Below the pieces are notes generated by a model. It saw only the letters and a program-made list of their open reading frames with translations. It had not been told where the DNA came from and made no database searches. The position numbers and the translations under genes were made by a program. From Heterocephalus glaber (taxonomy: Eukaryota; Chordata; Mammalia; Rodentia; Bathyergidae), in contig NW_004624849.1 in NCBI RefSeq assembly GCF_000247695.1, positions 4,109,236 through 4,173,235 of the forward strand: a DNA stretch of 64,000 bases, given 5' to 3'. Position 1 is the first letter of the stretch. Each line of letters opens with the position of its first letter. Positions 1-11,211 of the stretch are shown piece after piece.

Positions 1-130
1 GCGTGCACAGACCTTCCTGTGTGCAGCGGGCTGATTCGGCGTGTTCTGTGCGACTCAGGACCTCGGTAGGGCGCGGGCGGACCTGCCTGTCTACAGCGGG
101 GTGATTTGGCGTCTTCTGCGCAACTCGATT
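1..130. repeat. GC-rich tandem duplication at window edge
   Basis: Two copies of a roughly 47-base CpG-rich unit lie at about 10-56 and 80-126, offset by 70 bases, and agree at about 39 of 47 positions by eye. Composition changes abruptly to AT-rich sequence at about 127. It may be the end of a longer GC-rich array, an LTR, or a CpG-rich L1 5' end that continues outside the window. I cannot classify it. Confidence 0.5.
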
Positions 131-423
131 GTATTTCTTTAAATTCTTCCCATTACCTGGACCCAGCTCTGAATTAGCAATTTTTTTTTTGAATCAGTTT
201 TAAAACTTCCCAAAAAGAAATGTTTGAGACATAGCTTCACTGGTGAATTCTAACAAAATATTTAAGGAAGAAATAATACCAGTCCATTGCAAAATTTCCC
301 AAAAAATGAAAAAAGAAGGGAAGACATCTTAATTTATCCTTGCCAATATACTATGGCCAATGTACTCTGACACTAAACTAAACAAAGACATCTTAAAAGA
401 AGAAAATAAAACATCATCATCTC

Positions 424-650
424 ACCCAAGCATGGTGCTGTACCCCTGTAACTCAGCTACCTGGAAGCTCAGGCAAGAGGATGGAGAGCTTGAGCCCAGT
501 CTGGGCAACTTAGTGAGAACCTATCTTGAAATAAAAAGTGCTAGAGATGTAGCTCAGTGGTAAAGGTCTTGCTTAGAATGCATGAAGTCCTGGGTTCCAC
601 TCCCAGCACCACAAATTAAAAACAAAACAAAACAAAACCACCACCACCAC
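424..650 (+). repeat. Dimeric B1+ID SINE
   Basis: A degenerate B1-like left half (424-536) is followed directly by a tRNA-derived right half with A-box (GTAGCTCAGTGG) and B-box (GGGTTCCA) remnants and an A-rich tail with a CCA/ACC run. The order B1 then ID matches the known dimeric B1-dID family of non-muroid rodents. It is old and diverged. Confidence 0.75.
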
Positions 651-1630
651 CACCAACAAAACCATTATTTCTTATGAACAGAAGCGGAAAAATTACCAAC
701 AAACATTAGCAAACAAAATTCAGCAATGCTTAAAAAAATTATACATCAGACCAATTATGGTTTATTACAGAATGTAAGTTTGCTTTTATATCCAAAAATC
801 TATCAATGCAATTCAGTAAATATTTGGCAAAAATCAACACCTTAAAAATTAGGAATAAAATAGAACATCTTTATAATAGAATCAAGAAAAGCTAAAATAA
901 CTAGGGTCAAATTTAACAAAATACATGCAAAATATATACACTGAAAACTGCAAAACATTATTTAAAGCAATTAAGGAAGTTCTAAAATCAATGGGAAGAT
1001 ATCCCATGTTCACTGATAGGAAGACTTAGTATTACTAAGATGGCAATATTCCCAATTTGATCTATAAATGCAACGTAATTCCTATCAGGATTCTGTCTGC
1101 TTTTCTTCCTAAAAATGTTTATGGTGAAATTCATATGTAAACTCAAGGGATCCAGAATAACCAAAACAGTCTTGAATGGAATAAAGTTAGAGGAGTCACA
1201 CTTCCTGATTTCAAAACTACTACGACTCTACAGCAATCAAGACAAAATGGTACTGGCACAAGAATATGCATATAGATCAGTGAAATGTAATTGTAATAAA
1301 GCATCATATTTATGAGCAATTGCATTTGGACGAGTCTACCAATAAAGAAAGAAGTCTTTCAACAAACGGTGGTAGGACAACTGGATATCCACAAGTAAAA
1401 GAAAGAATTGGATGTGTATCTAATAGCATATACGAATACAAACTCAAAATAGATCAGAGAATTAAAGGTAAGAGATAAAATTACAAAACTCTTAAAAGAA
1501 ACATAGGAGTAAATCTTTGTGGCTTTGGATTAGGCAATATAGTTTATTAGGGAGAATACCAGAATCATAAATAACAAATTGTTAAATTAACATATATATG
1601 TATATATATCAGAGAGAGACAAAGAAAGAG

Positions 1631-1826
1631 ACAGAATCTGCCAAAAAAAGTGTAGACATCAGGAAAAAAATTAGTATAACTATTTTAATATTAAATTTAT
1701 TGAGATGTCATGAGACCTTTGGCCTCTACAATTCCAAGAGGTGCTTAAAGTTGTGGCCATTAGCTTCCAGATGTTTATTAGTAGGCCAACTGCTGAAATG
1801 TGTATCATTTTTTGGCAGAATCTCTC
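1631..1826 (+). mobile_element. Mariner-type miniature DNA transposon, copy 1
   Basis: The ends form an imperfect terminal inverted repeat: a CTGCCAAAAAA motif near 1,638 and its reverse complement TTTTTTGGCAG near 1,807-1,817, set in TA-rich flanks. The interior matches the reverse complement of the element at 60,080-60,293, including the CCATTAGCTTCCAGA block. There is no transposase reading frame, so it is non-autonomous. The family resemblance to mammalian mariner miniature elements is from memory. Confidence 0.65.
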
Positions 1827-2031
1827 TATATATAACCAAAAGTAATTTTAAAATTTTATATGTCAAAGAATAGAATCAAGAAAGTGAAAAGATAACCTAT
1901 AGAAAGGGAGAGAATGTTTTCAAAACATTTTTATATTTCTGATGAGGGACTACATCCAAAATATACAAAGACTTTTTCAAACATAATAGTAAAAAGATAA
2001 ATAACCAAATTTTTTAAATGAGGAAATTATT

Positions 2032-2393
2032 TAAAAAGACATTTCTACGCTCCCTGCCTCACAAGCGCAAGGACCAGAGTTCGATCCCTGGTACCAAAAA
2101 AAAAACCCAAAAAACCCAAATAAAAAGACATTTCTGGCCAAGCGTGGTGGTACACACCTGTAATCCCAGCACTTGGAAGGCTGAGGCAGGAGGATCACTG
2201 CAAGTTTGAGGCCAGCCTGAGCTCCATAGTGAGTTCAAGGCCAGCCTGAACTACATGGTGAGACCCTGTCAACAAACAAACAAACAAACAAGGCATTTCT
2301 CGGCCCAAGGAGTTAGCTCAGTGGTGCCACCACCTGCCTTGCAACCGCAAGGTCCTGGGTTCAATCCCTAGTACCCCCAAAAAAGACATTTCT
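2032..2393 (+). repeat. Three SINEs stacked at one L1 target site
   Basis: A 5'-truncated ID SINE (2,047-2,120), a B1 with internal duplication (2,136-2,286) and an ID SINE (2,302-2,385) sit one after another. They are separated and flanked by copies of the same target, AAAAAGACATTTCT: 2,032-2,046, 2,121-2,135, a mutated copy ending at 2,300, and 2,378-2,393. The copies read as successive target-site duplications inside the L1. Confidence 0.85.
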
Positions 2394-2872
2394 CCAAGGA
2401 ATATATACCAATGGCCAAAAGCATATGAAAAGATGGTCAATATCACTACTCATTAGGAAATGGAGATCAAAACCACAAAGAGATACCCCTTCACATCAGT
2501 TATGATGGTGTTATAAGCAAACCAAAACAAACGAACAAACTCCACAAAATGACAAGTGTAGGCCAGAATGTGAAGAAAATGAAATGTAGCTGTTATGGAA
2601 AAAGGTACGACATTGCCTTAAAATTAAAAATGAAGTTACCATCTAGCAATTCTGCTTCTGAGCATATACCCACAAGAATTGGGCCAAACAGATGTTGGAT
2701 TGTCATGTCCACAGCAGCATTGCAATAGTTAAAAGATGAAAGCAACCTGGGTATCTATTGACAGATGAATGAATAAATAAAATGCAGTTATACCTATCAT
2801 GGAATATTATTCAACCCTGAAAAGGAAGGAAATTCTACCATACTCTATAACATGAGTGAAACTTGAAGATGG

Positions 2873-3045
2873 CCTTTCTCTGCAGAATTACTATGGTAGC
2901 TGGGACACCCTGAGGGTGCTGAAGGCCCTGATTTCTGTTCAGTACAGTGGAGCTTAGTTTCTCATGTTCTTCACGCCAGGGCACTTCCACTTTGGCCAAA
3001 CCGACTGCACCTCCGAATTTCTCCACAAATTTCCTGGCAGCAGAT
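2873..3045 (+). pseudogene. EEF1G: EEF1G processed-pseudogene fragment (5' end only)
   Basis: A stretch with an ATG at 2,893 followed by codons for KALIS-QYSGA and then HFHFGQT-CTSEFLHKFP matches the N-terminus of elongation factor 1-gamma, the glutathione-transferase-like subunit of the eEF1B exchange complex. The bases just before the ATG also resemble the EEF1G 5' UTR. There is an internal deletion after about residue 6, a premature TAG where a Gln codon is expected (about 2,953), and no match beyond about residue 50. There are no introns, 3' region or poly(A) tail. It lies within L1 3' sequence. Recognition is by remembered protein sequence, not by alignment. Confidence 0.75.
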
Positions 3046-3282
3046 TCATGTAGAGTTTCATTGAAATGAAAATGTCTGGAATACAGAAAAACATATAGAA
3101 ATAGAAAGCTGATTAATGGTTGCTAGAGGTTCTTATGAGGGTAGCACTGGGACAAACTGCTAACAAGTATAGAGTTTCTTTTTGTGGTGGCATAATGCAC
3201 TTGAATTGATAGATGTTGATGATGGTGACACAACTACAACCCACCGAAATACATAAGCCATTTATGTATTAGTTTGCTTATT

Positions 3283-3665
3283 TTTGCAGCACCAAAGATT
3301 GAACCCACAGCCATCACATTGAACTATGTTCCCAGCCCATTCTTTATTTCAAATCAGGGTCTCACTAAGTTTCCCAGGCTGGTCTTGAACTTGTGATCCT
3401 CCCGCCTCAGGTTCTCAGTGTACTAAGATTCCAGGCTTTTACCACCACAACCACCTAAAATATACATTTTATTTATTTCTGCATGTATTTGTAGTACATA
3501 TACAAATAAATATGAATCTAGGACCTTCACATTGAACGGCATCCCCAGCCCTTTTTAAATTTTTTATGATAAGAGAGAGTATCACTAAGTCATTCAATTG
3601 CCTAGGCTTGGCAACTTGTGGTTCTCCTGTCTCAGCCTCCCAGAATGCTGGAATTACTGCCACCT
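3283..3665 (-). repeat. Two antisense dimeric B1+ID SINEs
   Basis: Elements at 3,283-3,455 and 3,510-3,665 each begin with an ID-like half read in reverse (GGGATTGAACC-type box) and continue into an antisense B1 half (GAGACAGGGTCTC-like, then GCTGGGATTACAGG-like). Both are strongly diverged. Confidence 0.7.
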
Positions 3666-3689
3666 GAAATATACACTTTTAAATGGATT

Positions 3690-3875
3690 TGAGTTATGTA
3701 AGGTGGCATACCTTGTAATCCCAGCTATTCAGGAGGTTATGATAGGAAAATCACAAGTCCAGGGCCAACTAGGACAACTTAGCAAGACCCTGTCTTTAAA
3801 TAAAAAGAATTATAACAATAGAGCTGAGAATGCAGCTCAGTACTCTCTGGGTTCAATCCTCAGTACAAAATAAAG
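3690..3875 (+). repeat. Dimeric B1+ID SINE
   Basis: A diverged B1 half carrying TGTAATCCCAGCTA is followed by an A-rich linker and a short ID half (GCAGCTCAG, GGGTTCAATCCTCAGTAC). Confidence 0.7.
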
Positions 3876-3879
3876 TGGG

Positions 3880-6310
3880 CTTTGTTATGTGAATAAAGTA
3901 TAAAAATGGTTGTAAAGATGGAATAAAAGTCTTTATACTACATAAAACTGCATAAAGACAAATTTACAATTTTTGTCAAAGATTTTAATATTCCTATTTT
4001 AATAACTGATAGAACAAGAAGACAAAAGACCAGTAAAACTATAAAAGGCTTGTACAACACTGTCAATCAACTTGGCCAAACTGACACTTAAGTTTTACAC
4101 ACCAGCACCACATGGTTTTCTTGTGCATATGGGACACTTAAAGGAACAGGCCATATTCTGAGCCACAAAACAAACCTCAACATATTTGAAAGGATTCAAG
4201 GCACATAAAGTATATTCTCTGACCACGCTAGTGTTAAATAAGAAATCAATAACGAAAAGTTCTCTTTAAAATTCCCAAATATTAGTAAATTTAAAAATAT
4301 TGTCCGTAAGCCACAAAAAAAATCAAGAGAAAGATTAGAAAGTATTTTTAATTAATTAATTAATTAATTTATTTATTTATTTATTTTTGGTACCGGGGGT
4401 CGAACTCGGGTCCTTGTGCTTGCACAGCAGGCGGCAAAACCACTGAGCTAAATCCCTGGCCCAGTATTTTGATTTTAAAAAATGGAAATACACCAAGACT
4501 GGCAAGGTACCACTAAAATAGTGACAATTCTTTAGAGACATTTCACCAAAGAAGCTACCAGATGGCCATTAAGCACATGAAAAGATGCTTAGCTTCAGCC
4601 GGGGATTTAGGTCAGTGGCTTCACCGCCTGCTGTGTAATCGCCAGGACCCGAGTTCGATCCTCGGTACCAAAAAAAAAAAAAGATGCTTAGCTTCATCAG
4701 CCACTGGGGAAAGGCAAATTCAAACCCAAGGAGATTCTACTTCATAGCTGCTGGGAAAACTGAAATAACAAAGACTGTAGCAAAGATGTGGAGGAACTGA
4801 AACTCTCACATATTGCTATTGAGGATGAAAAATTTATTGTACAAACATTTTTAGAAAACCTTTTGGGGCCTGGGATTTAGCTCAGTGGTTCTGCCACCTG
4901 CCTCACAAGTGCAAGGTCCCGAGTTTCCAAAGGAAAAAAAAAGAAAAGAAAGAAAACCTTTTGGCAGTTTCTTTAAAAAGTTAAACATATACCTACCACG
5001 TTATCTGGCTGTTCCACCCCTGGCTATGCACCCTGAAGGAAAAAAAGTTTGTGTTCACATTGAGACTTATACATCTATGTTCTTAGAAGCACTCTCGCTG
5101 GGCATGATGACACAAGCCTGTAATCCCAGTACTCAGAGGCTGAGGCAAGAGGATTGCCGAGAGTTCAAGACCATTCTGGGCCACACAGTGAGTTCAAGAG
5201 CAGCCTGAACTACAAAGCGAGACCCTGTCTTAAAAACAAAAAAGCAAAAGAAGAAGAAGAAGGAGGAGAAAAAGCACTCTCTGTCATCACCAAAAGTGGA
5301 AACAACTCAAATGTCCATCACCAGATGACTAGATAAGCAGGCTGTATTATACTCTATAGTGGAATGCTAATTAGTAACAAAAAAGAAACAAATGAATAAC
5401 AAATGCAGAACATGGATGAGTTCTAAAGTAATAATGGTGAATGAAATGAGCCGATAAAAGCGGTTATATACAGTATATCATAGTTTGGATGTTAAATATC
5501 CCCAAATCCCATGTGTTAAAGGCATGGTCACAGGCTGGCACTATTGGGAAGTTGAAACTTTAAGTGGACCCTAGCAGAAGCTCTTAAATCATTAGTAGTG
5601 TGCCCTAAGTCCCTTCCTTTTTCACTCTTTCACTTCCTGGCTCTAAGGTGAGCAGTTTTGTTCTGCCACATGCTTCCACCAACCAAAAGAATACTCCAAT
5701 TGACTGTGTGCTGGAACCTCCAAAACAAGGCAAAATAAATCTTTTCTCTCTCTCTCTCTTTTTTTTTTTTCTGGTACCAGGAATCAAACTCAGGACCTTG
5801 TCCACTGAACTACATCCCTGGCCCTGTTTTTGTTTTTTGAGACAGGATGTCACTATGTAGTTCAGATTGGCTTTGAACTCACTATGTAGCCCCAAACGGC
5901 CTTGAACTCATGGCAGTCCTCCTGCCTCAGCCTCCAGAGTGCTGGGATTACAGGCATGAGCCACCATGGCTGGATAAACCTTTTCTCTTTGTAAGTTTAT
6001 TATCTCAGCTGTTGTTTTGATAATGGAAAGCTGATATAATTTTCTAGAGAATGCAAACCAATCTATAGTGACCAAAAGCAGATCAATGATTGCTAGGGGA
6101 CTGGGGATGGGGGAGAGGAGAGGGATTTATAAAAGGATACATAGAAACTTCTAGGGTAATAAATCTACTCACTGTTTTGATTAAGGAGGTAGTTTCATGC
6201 ATAAGTCTAAAAATATTGTATTTTATGAAAAACTCAAATTTCTAGCAAACTTTAAAGGTGGGCATGTTTTTTAATGCCAGTTACACCTTGATTTAAAAAC
6301 AAAAGTTTTA
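3880..6310 (+). mobile_element. Old L1 fragment interrupted by SINEs and an LTR
   Basis: L1 ORF2-like sequence is seen at 4,020-4,330, 4,480-4,590, 4,690-4,860 and 5,270-5,470, and the 3' UTR-like tail is at 6,045-6,310. Inserted into it are ID SINEs at 4,384-4,462 (-), 4,598-4,682 (+, with duplicated flank AAAAGATGCTTAGCTTCA) and 4,865-4,955 (+), a B1 at 5,098-5,240 (+), and an LTR at 5,475-6,045. An (TTAA)n/(TTTA)n run lies at 4,343-4,386. All reading frames are broken. Confidence 0.7.
5475..6045 (+). mobile_element. MaLR-type solo LTR with nested SINEs
   Basis: The segment begins with a TAGTTTGGATGTTAAA-type end and has the internal CTTTAAGTGGACC and AATAAATCTTTTCTC landmarks of mammalian ERVL-MaLR LTRs. 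It is split by an antisense ID SINE (5,757-5,825) and an antisense B1 (5,826-5,974). No internal proviral genes are present. The family call rests on remembered consensus features. Confidence 0.6.
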
Positions 6311-6462
6311 TCCAAGAAATGGAAAGAAAGAAAATATAAATGACATGGAGAAAACATTCAGATTACTATATTGCCAATGCCAACCTTTCCTGAATCAGCA
6401 GTCAATTCACCTCTTGGCAATGACATGGGATGAAAAATACCCTTACTGAATTAAACCAGTTT

Positions 6463-6565
6463 TTTTTTTTTATAAATCTTTTTTCTTTTTTGGTACTGGG
6501 GATCGAACTTGGGTCCTTTGCTTGCTCAGCAGGCGGCAAAGCCACTGAGCTAAATCCCTGGCCCT
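6463..6565 (-). repeat. Antisense ID-like SINE
   Basis: A poly(T) run is followed by GGTACTGGGGATCGAACTTG and CACTGAGCTAAATCCC, the reversed B and A boxes of the tRNA-derived SINE. Confidence 0.9.
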
Positions 6566-7245
6566 GAATTAAACCATTTTAAATTGTGCTTTCTGCCAGT
6601 TGCAGTGCAGACTCCTGAATAGGACAATCCTGACCTCTGAGTGGTTGGGACGGAACCTAGAATGGAACTAATATATGAGGCTGAGGAACCTGAGACTTTG
6701 GATACTTTTAGGATTTTTAAAGATAAAAAGTGGGAAAGGATAGTAAATCCTCAGAAAGAGGTAGGCAGGCTCTTGACTGGCCGTCTGTTCTGGACAATGC
6801 ACACCCTATCTGGATGCACTCGAGCTGACAGCTAAAGGTCATGGGTACATGCCTACTTGTTTTATAGGAGGACTGTGAAGTTGCCATTGCTATCATGAAA
6901 ACAAGCTCAGTCAGGGGTTCTGAGATTGTGGATTGAGGCCCTATCTCTGTCATAAGTTCCTGAGTGACATTGGGTAAATTAGAACTTTTCTCCTGCCTTG
7001 ATTGATTCAGCTGTGTCAGGAAGGGGTCTCCAGTGACTTAGACTACTGTGTCACAGGAAAGGAAGGATTGTGAGGAAGCAGATTACAAGATAGTAGCCCT
7101 GTTTGTCTGGACTTTTCTCTCACCTTGCACAGTCTGCAGGCCCTGGCTGCTAGGGAGGGTTGCTACTGTCCCACTGATTGAAGTCAAATATCTTTCCCAT
7201 CCCTACATTCCCACATTTGCAGTGTATACAGTGAATAAGATTACA
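6566..7245. other. Intergenic sequence without a gene
   Basis: No conserved reading frame is evident. Weak MIR-like sequence (GACATTGGGTAAAT near 6,968) suggests ancient repeat remnants. Confidence 0.4.
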
Positions 7246-7246
7246 G

Positions 7247-7268
7247 CTTGCTTTCTTTCTTTCTTTTT

Positions 7269-7320
<52 letters not shown>

Positions 7321-7349
7321 TTCCTTCCTTCCTTCCTTCCTTCTTTTTT
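7247..7349 (+). repeat. (CTTT)n / (CCTT)n microsatellite
   Basis: A CTTT array of about 80 bases grades into CCTT repeats. It forms the A-rich tail (seen as T/C on this strand) of the antisense B1 that follows. Confidence 0.95.
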
Positions 7350-7487
7350 ACTTAGAGTCTCACTATGTAGTTCAGGCTGGCCTTGAACTCTCTATGTAGC
7401 CCAGGCTGGCCTCAAACTTGCAGCGATACTCCTGCCTCAGCCTCCTGAGTGCTGGGATTACAGGAGTGGGATTACCTATGCCCAGTA
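7350..7487 (-). repeat. Antisense B1 SINE
   Basis: The element reads GAGTCTCACTATGTAGTTCA then GGCTGGCCTTGAACTC, with the internal duplication, and ends in the reversed B-box region GCTGGGATTACAGG. MIR-like sequence follows at 7,490-7,585. Confidence 0.9.
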
Positions 7488-7824
7488 AGGTTACAGTTCT
7501 GAAGTCAGGCAGGTCTGAGTCTTTCTGAGCATCAGTTTCTCTTCTGAACAATGGGAGATGAAGATGGCATTAAGGATAGGGCATGTTGCAAGAAGGACTC
7601 CCAAGTCTCAGCAGTTTAGCAGAAGTTTTTTTTAATTCATTGTGGGAGGCAACCACTTACTTCAATGGCTCCCCAGGAGCCTGTCTCCTGGTAGTTGTGC
7701 TTTTGAAAGATCCCTGCTCTTGAGAGCGGGCTATACCTACTGACTTACTTCTGATGGGCAGACTGTGGCAAAAGTGACATCAATTCCAAGATCAGGTAAT
7801 GGAAAGGATGTGACTTCAGTATTT

Positions 7825-7955
7825 TTTCTCTTGCCTTCTTTTCTCTTCCCTCCTCTTTCTTCCCTCTTCCCCCCTCCTTCCCTACTCTTCACCCAGCTCC
7901 TCTCCTCTTCCTTCTCCTCCTCTTCTTCCTCCACTCTTTCCTTCTTTCTCCCCCT
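7825..7955 (+). repeat. Pyrimidine-rich low-complexity tract
   Basis: About 130 bases are almost entirely C/T with no strict period. The apparent long reading frames on both strands here reflect this composition and are not genes. Confidence 0.9.
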
Positions 7956-7959
7956 GAGG

Positions 7960-8305
7960 AAATCCATCTGCTATGGTCCAAGCTGTTTTTTACACACTCA
8001 TATGGCAAGGGACTAAGAGGTCCCTCACTAACAGCCAGCAAGGCACTGAGGTCCTTAGTCTGGCAACCTGCCATTACCAAACCCTCCCAATACCCATGTG
8101 AATGACCTTGGAAACAAGTCACTTTCAGCCAAGCCTGTAAATAAAGCCACAGCCCCGGGAGCACCCGAAATGTAGCTTTGTTGGGGCAGAGGTGCCCAGC
8201 TAAGCCCTAACAGAACTCTTGGTCTGCAGACAATGTGAGACAGTAAATGTTTGTGAAGTAAGAAATGTTAAGCCTATAAGTTTGCTGGTAATTTGTTACA
8301 TAACT
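7960..8305 (+). mobile_element. MLT1-like LTR fragment
   Basis: The 3' part carries GGTCTGCAGACAATGTGAGA, AGTAAATGTTTGTGAAG and TGGTAATTTGTTACA, the characteristic end of mammalian MLT1-type MaLR LTRs. The 5' boundary is uncertain. Confidence 0.6.
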
Positions 8306-9417
8306 GTGTTTCCAATGTGGGTTGGGAAGCGGGGGCTTGGTGTACCCAAGCTGGGGACCCAGGCTGATGGAGCCTTCATCCCAGCACCTGCTTCCGTGAT
8401 CCCTCTGATAGAGAAAGAGCTGTGCCTTGGCCTTTAATGCCTAACTTTAAAGGGGAGGAGGTGGAGAGAAAAGAAACGAAATAGCTGTGAACTGTCTGGA
8501 AGAGTCCCCCACTGACACCTACCTGTAAGGGTCATCGTTGGGACAATACCTTTAGTCAGTGTATCAGAGTACATTCAGCTACCAGAAGAAAACAAGGCAG
8601 ACATAAACACTATAAGCTTAAACAGTAAGGGGAATTAGTTGGCTCATACTTTTTGGTGAAAAGGTTCAGAAACAGAGCTGCCTTGTGTAAGACTAGATCT
8701 GGTGATCAATGATGTCATAGGGCTGGTTTCTTTCTGTCTTTCTTTTTTTTTTTTTGGTACCGGGGATTGAACTCAGGTAACCACTGGCTAAATCCCCGGC
8801 CCTCTGTCTTTCTTTTATATGAAGTTAGCTCTCCATATCTTCAGATGCTTCATAGCTAGAATCAGGGCCAGGGATTTAGCTCAGTGGTACCACACCTGCC
8901 TGACAAGTGCAAGGTCTGGAGTTTGATTCCCCGTACCCCTCAAAAAAATAAATTAATAGTCTTAAAAACTTACTTTTTTCTTTGTCACTATACCCTTAAA
9001 AACACAATGTAACAACTCTTTGTGTAATATCTACATTGTATTGGGTAGTATAACTGGAATGATTTAAAATTATTAGGAAGGATGTGCGTAGATTATATGC
9101 AAATACTATGTCATTTTATATAAGGAACTTAATCATCTGAAGATTTTGGTATCCCAGGGAAATCTTGGGTCTAATCCCCCAAGAATACAGAGGAACAAAG
9201 GTTAATTGTATTAACCTCAATCTAAACTTGCCCCCCTACAGGGCCCCAAAGCTGCTAGGGAAGGAGGGAGCAGTCTGTTTAATAAGTCAGAAGCTTCCCT
9301 CTGTCTGGATCAGGGTAAGTCACATGCTCACCATGGCCTAAGGAGGATGGTGGGGAAGTGAGAATGGGTTCACCTACTTTACAGCCTCAGACCTCCAATT
9401 CCTGTTCCCTGAACACA
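8306..9417. other. Intergenic stretch with two ID SINEs
   Basis: It holds an antisense, internally deleted ID SINE at 8,743-8,803 and a sense one at 8,865-8,951. I see nothing else recognisable and no coding signal. Confidence 0.6.
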
Positions 9418-9897
9418 TACTGTATGTTAGTCAGCTTTCCACCTGTACAGCAAAATACCTAAGAAAATCAACTTAAAGAAGGAAAGATTTGTCTTGACTT
9501 ACGATTTCAGAGGTTTCAGTCCATAGTCACTTGGCTCTATTGATTCTGGGCCTGTAGTAAGGCAAAACATCACGGCCAGGAGCTCACAGTGGAGCAAAGC
9601 TGCTTACCTCATGGTTTAATGGGTCACCTAATGGCAACCATGAAGCAGAGAGACAAGAGGAGGCTGTAGGCAGTGTACAAATACATGCTTCAAGGTCATA
9701 TGCCCAGAGACGAGCTTCTTCCAAGTAAAGTTTCCACCGCCTCTCAATATCCCATTTAGCTATGAATTCACCAACAGATTAATCAATCCATCGATAAGGT
9801 GAGAGTCATCATAATCTAGTCATTTTCCAAAGTTCATTTTCTGAACATTGCAATATCTGAGTTTGAGGGGCAGGTTTCAGATCCAAACCACAGCACA
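9418..9897 (-). mobile_element. Antisense MaLR-type LTR
   Basis: It reads GTTAGTCAGCTTTCCACCTG, then CAAAATACCTAAGAAAATCA, GGTTTCAGTCCATAG and AGATCCAAACCACAGCA. The same family, in the same orientation, recurs at 27,962, 37,493 and 51,445. It is a solo LTR with no coding content. Confidence 0.65.
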
Positions 9898-10257
9898 TGG
9901 ATTTCCAAATGAAAGTAGAGCATGTGGAAAATGTTTACAATAATAATTGATTCTGTTCCTGCATCCTAACCTGAGGGTTCTTCTATTCCTTTCTTTTAAG
10001 CCATCATTGGGTGAAGACATTTCTGTGATGAACTTGCAAACATTACCAGCTCTGAAAAATGCTTTGCATTTTAAAAGCTGGGCATATCTAAAAGATTGTT
10101 ACTATTGCTGTAGACAAACAATTCTCACTGAGACATACTGGGATCCTCCCCACACACTGCCACTTTTTTTTTCCCTGAAACACACCAAGCCACCAAGCTC
10201 ATTTGGGTCTTAAAATCTTTGCCCACAGTCTCTTCTCTCTCTCTCTATCTCTCTCTC

Positions 10258-10294
<37 letters not shown>

Positions 10295-11211
10295 ATTGAA
10301 CCCACCAAGTACTGAACTACATCCCCAACTCTTTTTTTTTTTTTTGTACCAGGGATCAAACTCGAGCCTTTGCACTTATGAGTCAGGCGGCACCACTGGG
10401 CTAAATCCCCATTCCCCCACAACTCTTTTTATTTTATTATTTCATTTTGAGACAGGTTCTCCCTAAATTACCTAGGCTGGGCTCAAACTTGTGATCTTCC
10501 TGCCTGAGTCTTCCTAGAGGCTGGGATTACAGGGTGTGCCACAAAGTCTGGTTCCCTGAGAGCTCACTTAACTGGCTCCTTCCCATCTCTCATGTCTCAG
10601 AGAAGCATTTCCTGACCTTCCTATGCCCTGTCACCATGTTTTATTTTCTTCGTAGCACATATTACTATGTGAAATTGCTTAGTTTATGTGCTTGCTTATT
10701 GCCTTACTCCCCCAGCCAGAACTTCTAATCTCAGTAAGGACTTTCTATCTTCTTCACAAATACATCCCCAGCATCTGGCACAGGGCTTGACACAAAGTAA
10801 TATGTGTACAAAGAACAAATGATTAATTCGATCATCTCCACCCCCTGATGTGCCACTCTTCATGGTAAGTCTGTATCTCAAGTAATTGCCAAATATTACA
10901 AATGACTGGCTTAAAAATACAAGCTAGAATATATTCAAGGTTATCCCTGAAATCACATGTCTTTCACATCATTCTCAAGAAGGAGAAAGGTGAAATTGCT
11001 CTTGGCTGTTTTGAAGTGAGTGTAATTTGTATGTGGACTGAATCCAAATGTTCTCACCCTTCAGTGAGCATCAGAATTACCTGCAAGGACTTGTTAAAAC
11101 TCAGCTTGCTGGGCACCGCCTTCAGAGTTAATCTGTCTGCTTTCCTCCCTCCCTTGCCCTCCCTCCCCCCTCCCTTCCTCCCTCCCTCTGTCCCTCCTTC
11201 TTCCTTCTTTC
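9898..11211. repeat. Intergenic: (CT)n, SINEs, MIR-like fragments
   Basis: A (CT)n microsatellite lies at 10,221-10,292. An old antisense dimer (10,293-10,545) is split by a younger antisense ID SINE (10,331-10,418). A MIR-like 3' fragment (CAGCATCTGGCACAGGGCTT) is at about 10,765-10,830. A C/T-rich tract is at 11,140-11,210. No gene is seen. Confidence 0.7.

Larger units (their letters stand above)
660..2870 (+). mobile_element. Old L1 ORF2/3' fragment with nested SINEs
   Basis: AT-rich sequence carries degenerate L1 ORF2 landmarks, such as the stretches near 2,380-2,500 (small animals of the 'ATGGCCAAAAGCATATGAAAA' type) and near 2,640-2,860 (slowly evolving 3' ORF2 end leading to 'GGAATATTATTCAACC'). 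All frames are broken. It is interrupted by a mariner-like miniature element (1,631-1,826) and by three SINEs at 2,047-2,385. L1 3' UTR-like sequence continues to about 3,260 after an inserted EEF1G fragment. Confidence 0.75.

Noticed and set aside
2835..3026. Minus-strand frame (EKFGGAVGLAKVEVPWREE...) resembling a protein fragment
   Set aside because: The recognisable coding similarity (EEF1G) is on the plus strand of the same bases. The minus-strand frame is its shadow.
7048..7386. Frame encoding a long Phe-Leu-Ser repeat protein
   Set aside because: It is translation of the (CTTT)n microsatellite and an antisense B1.
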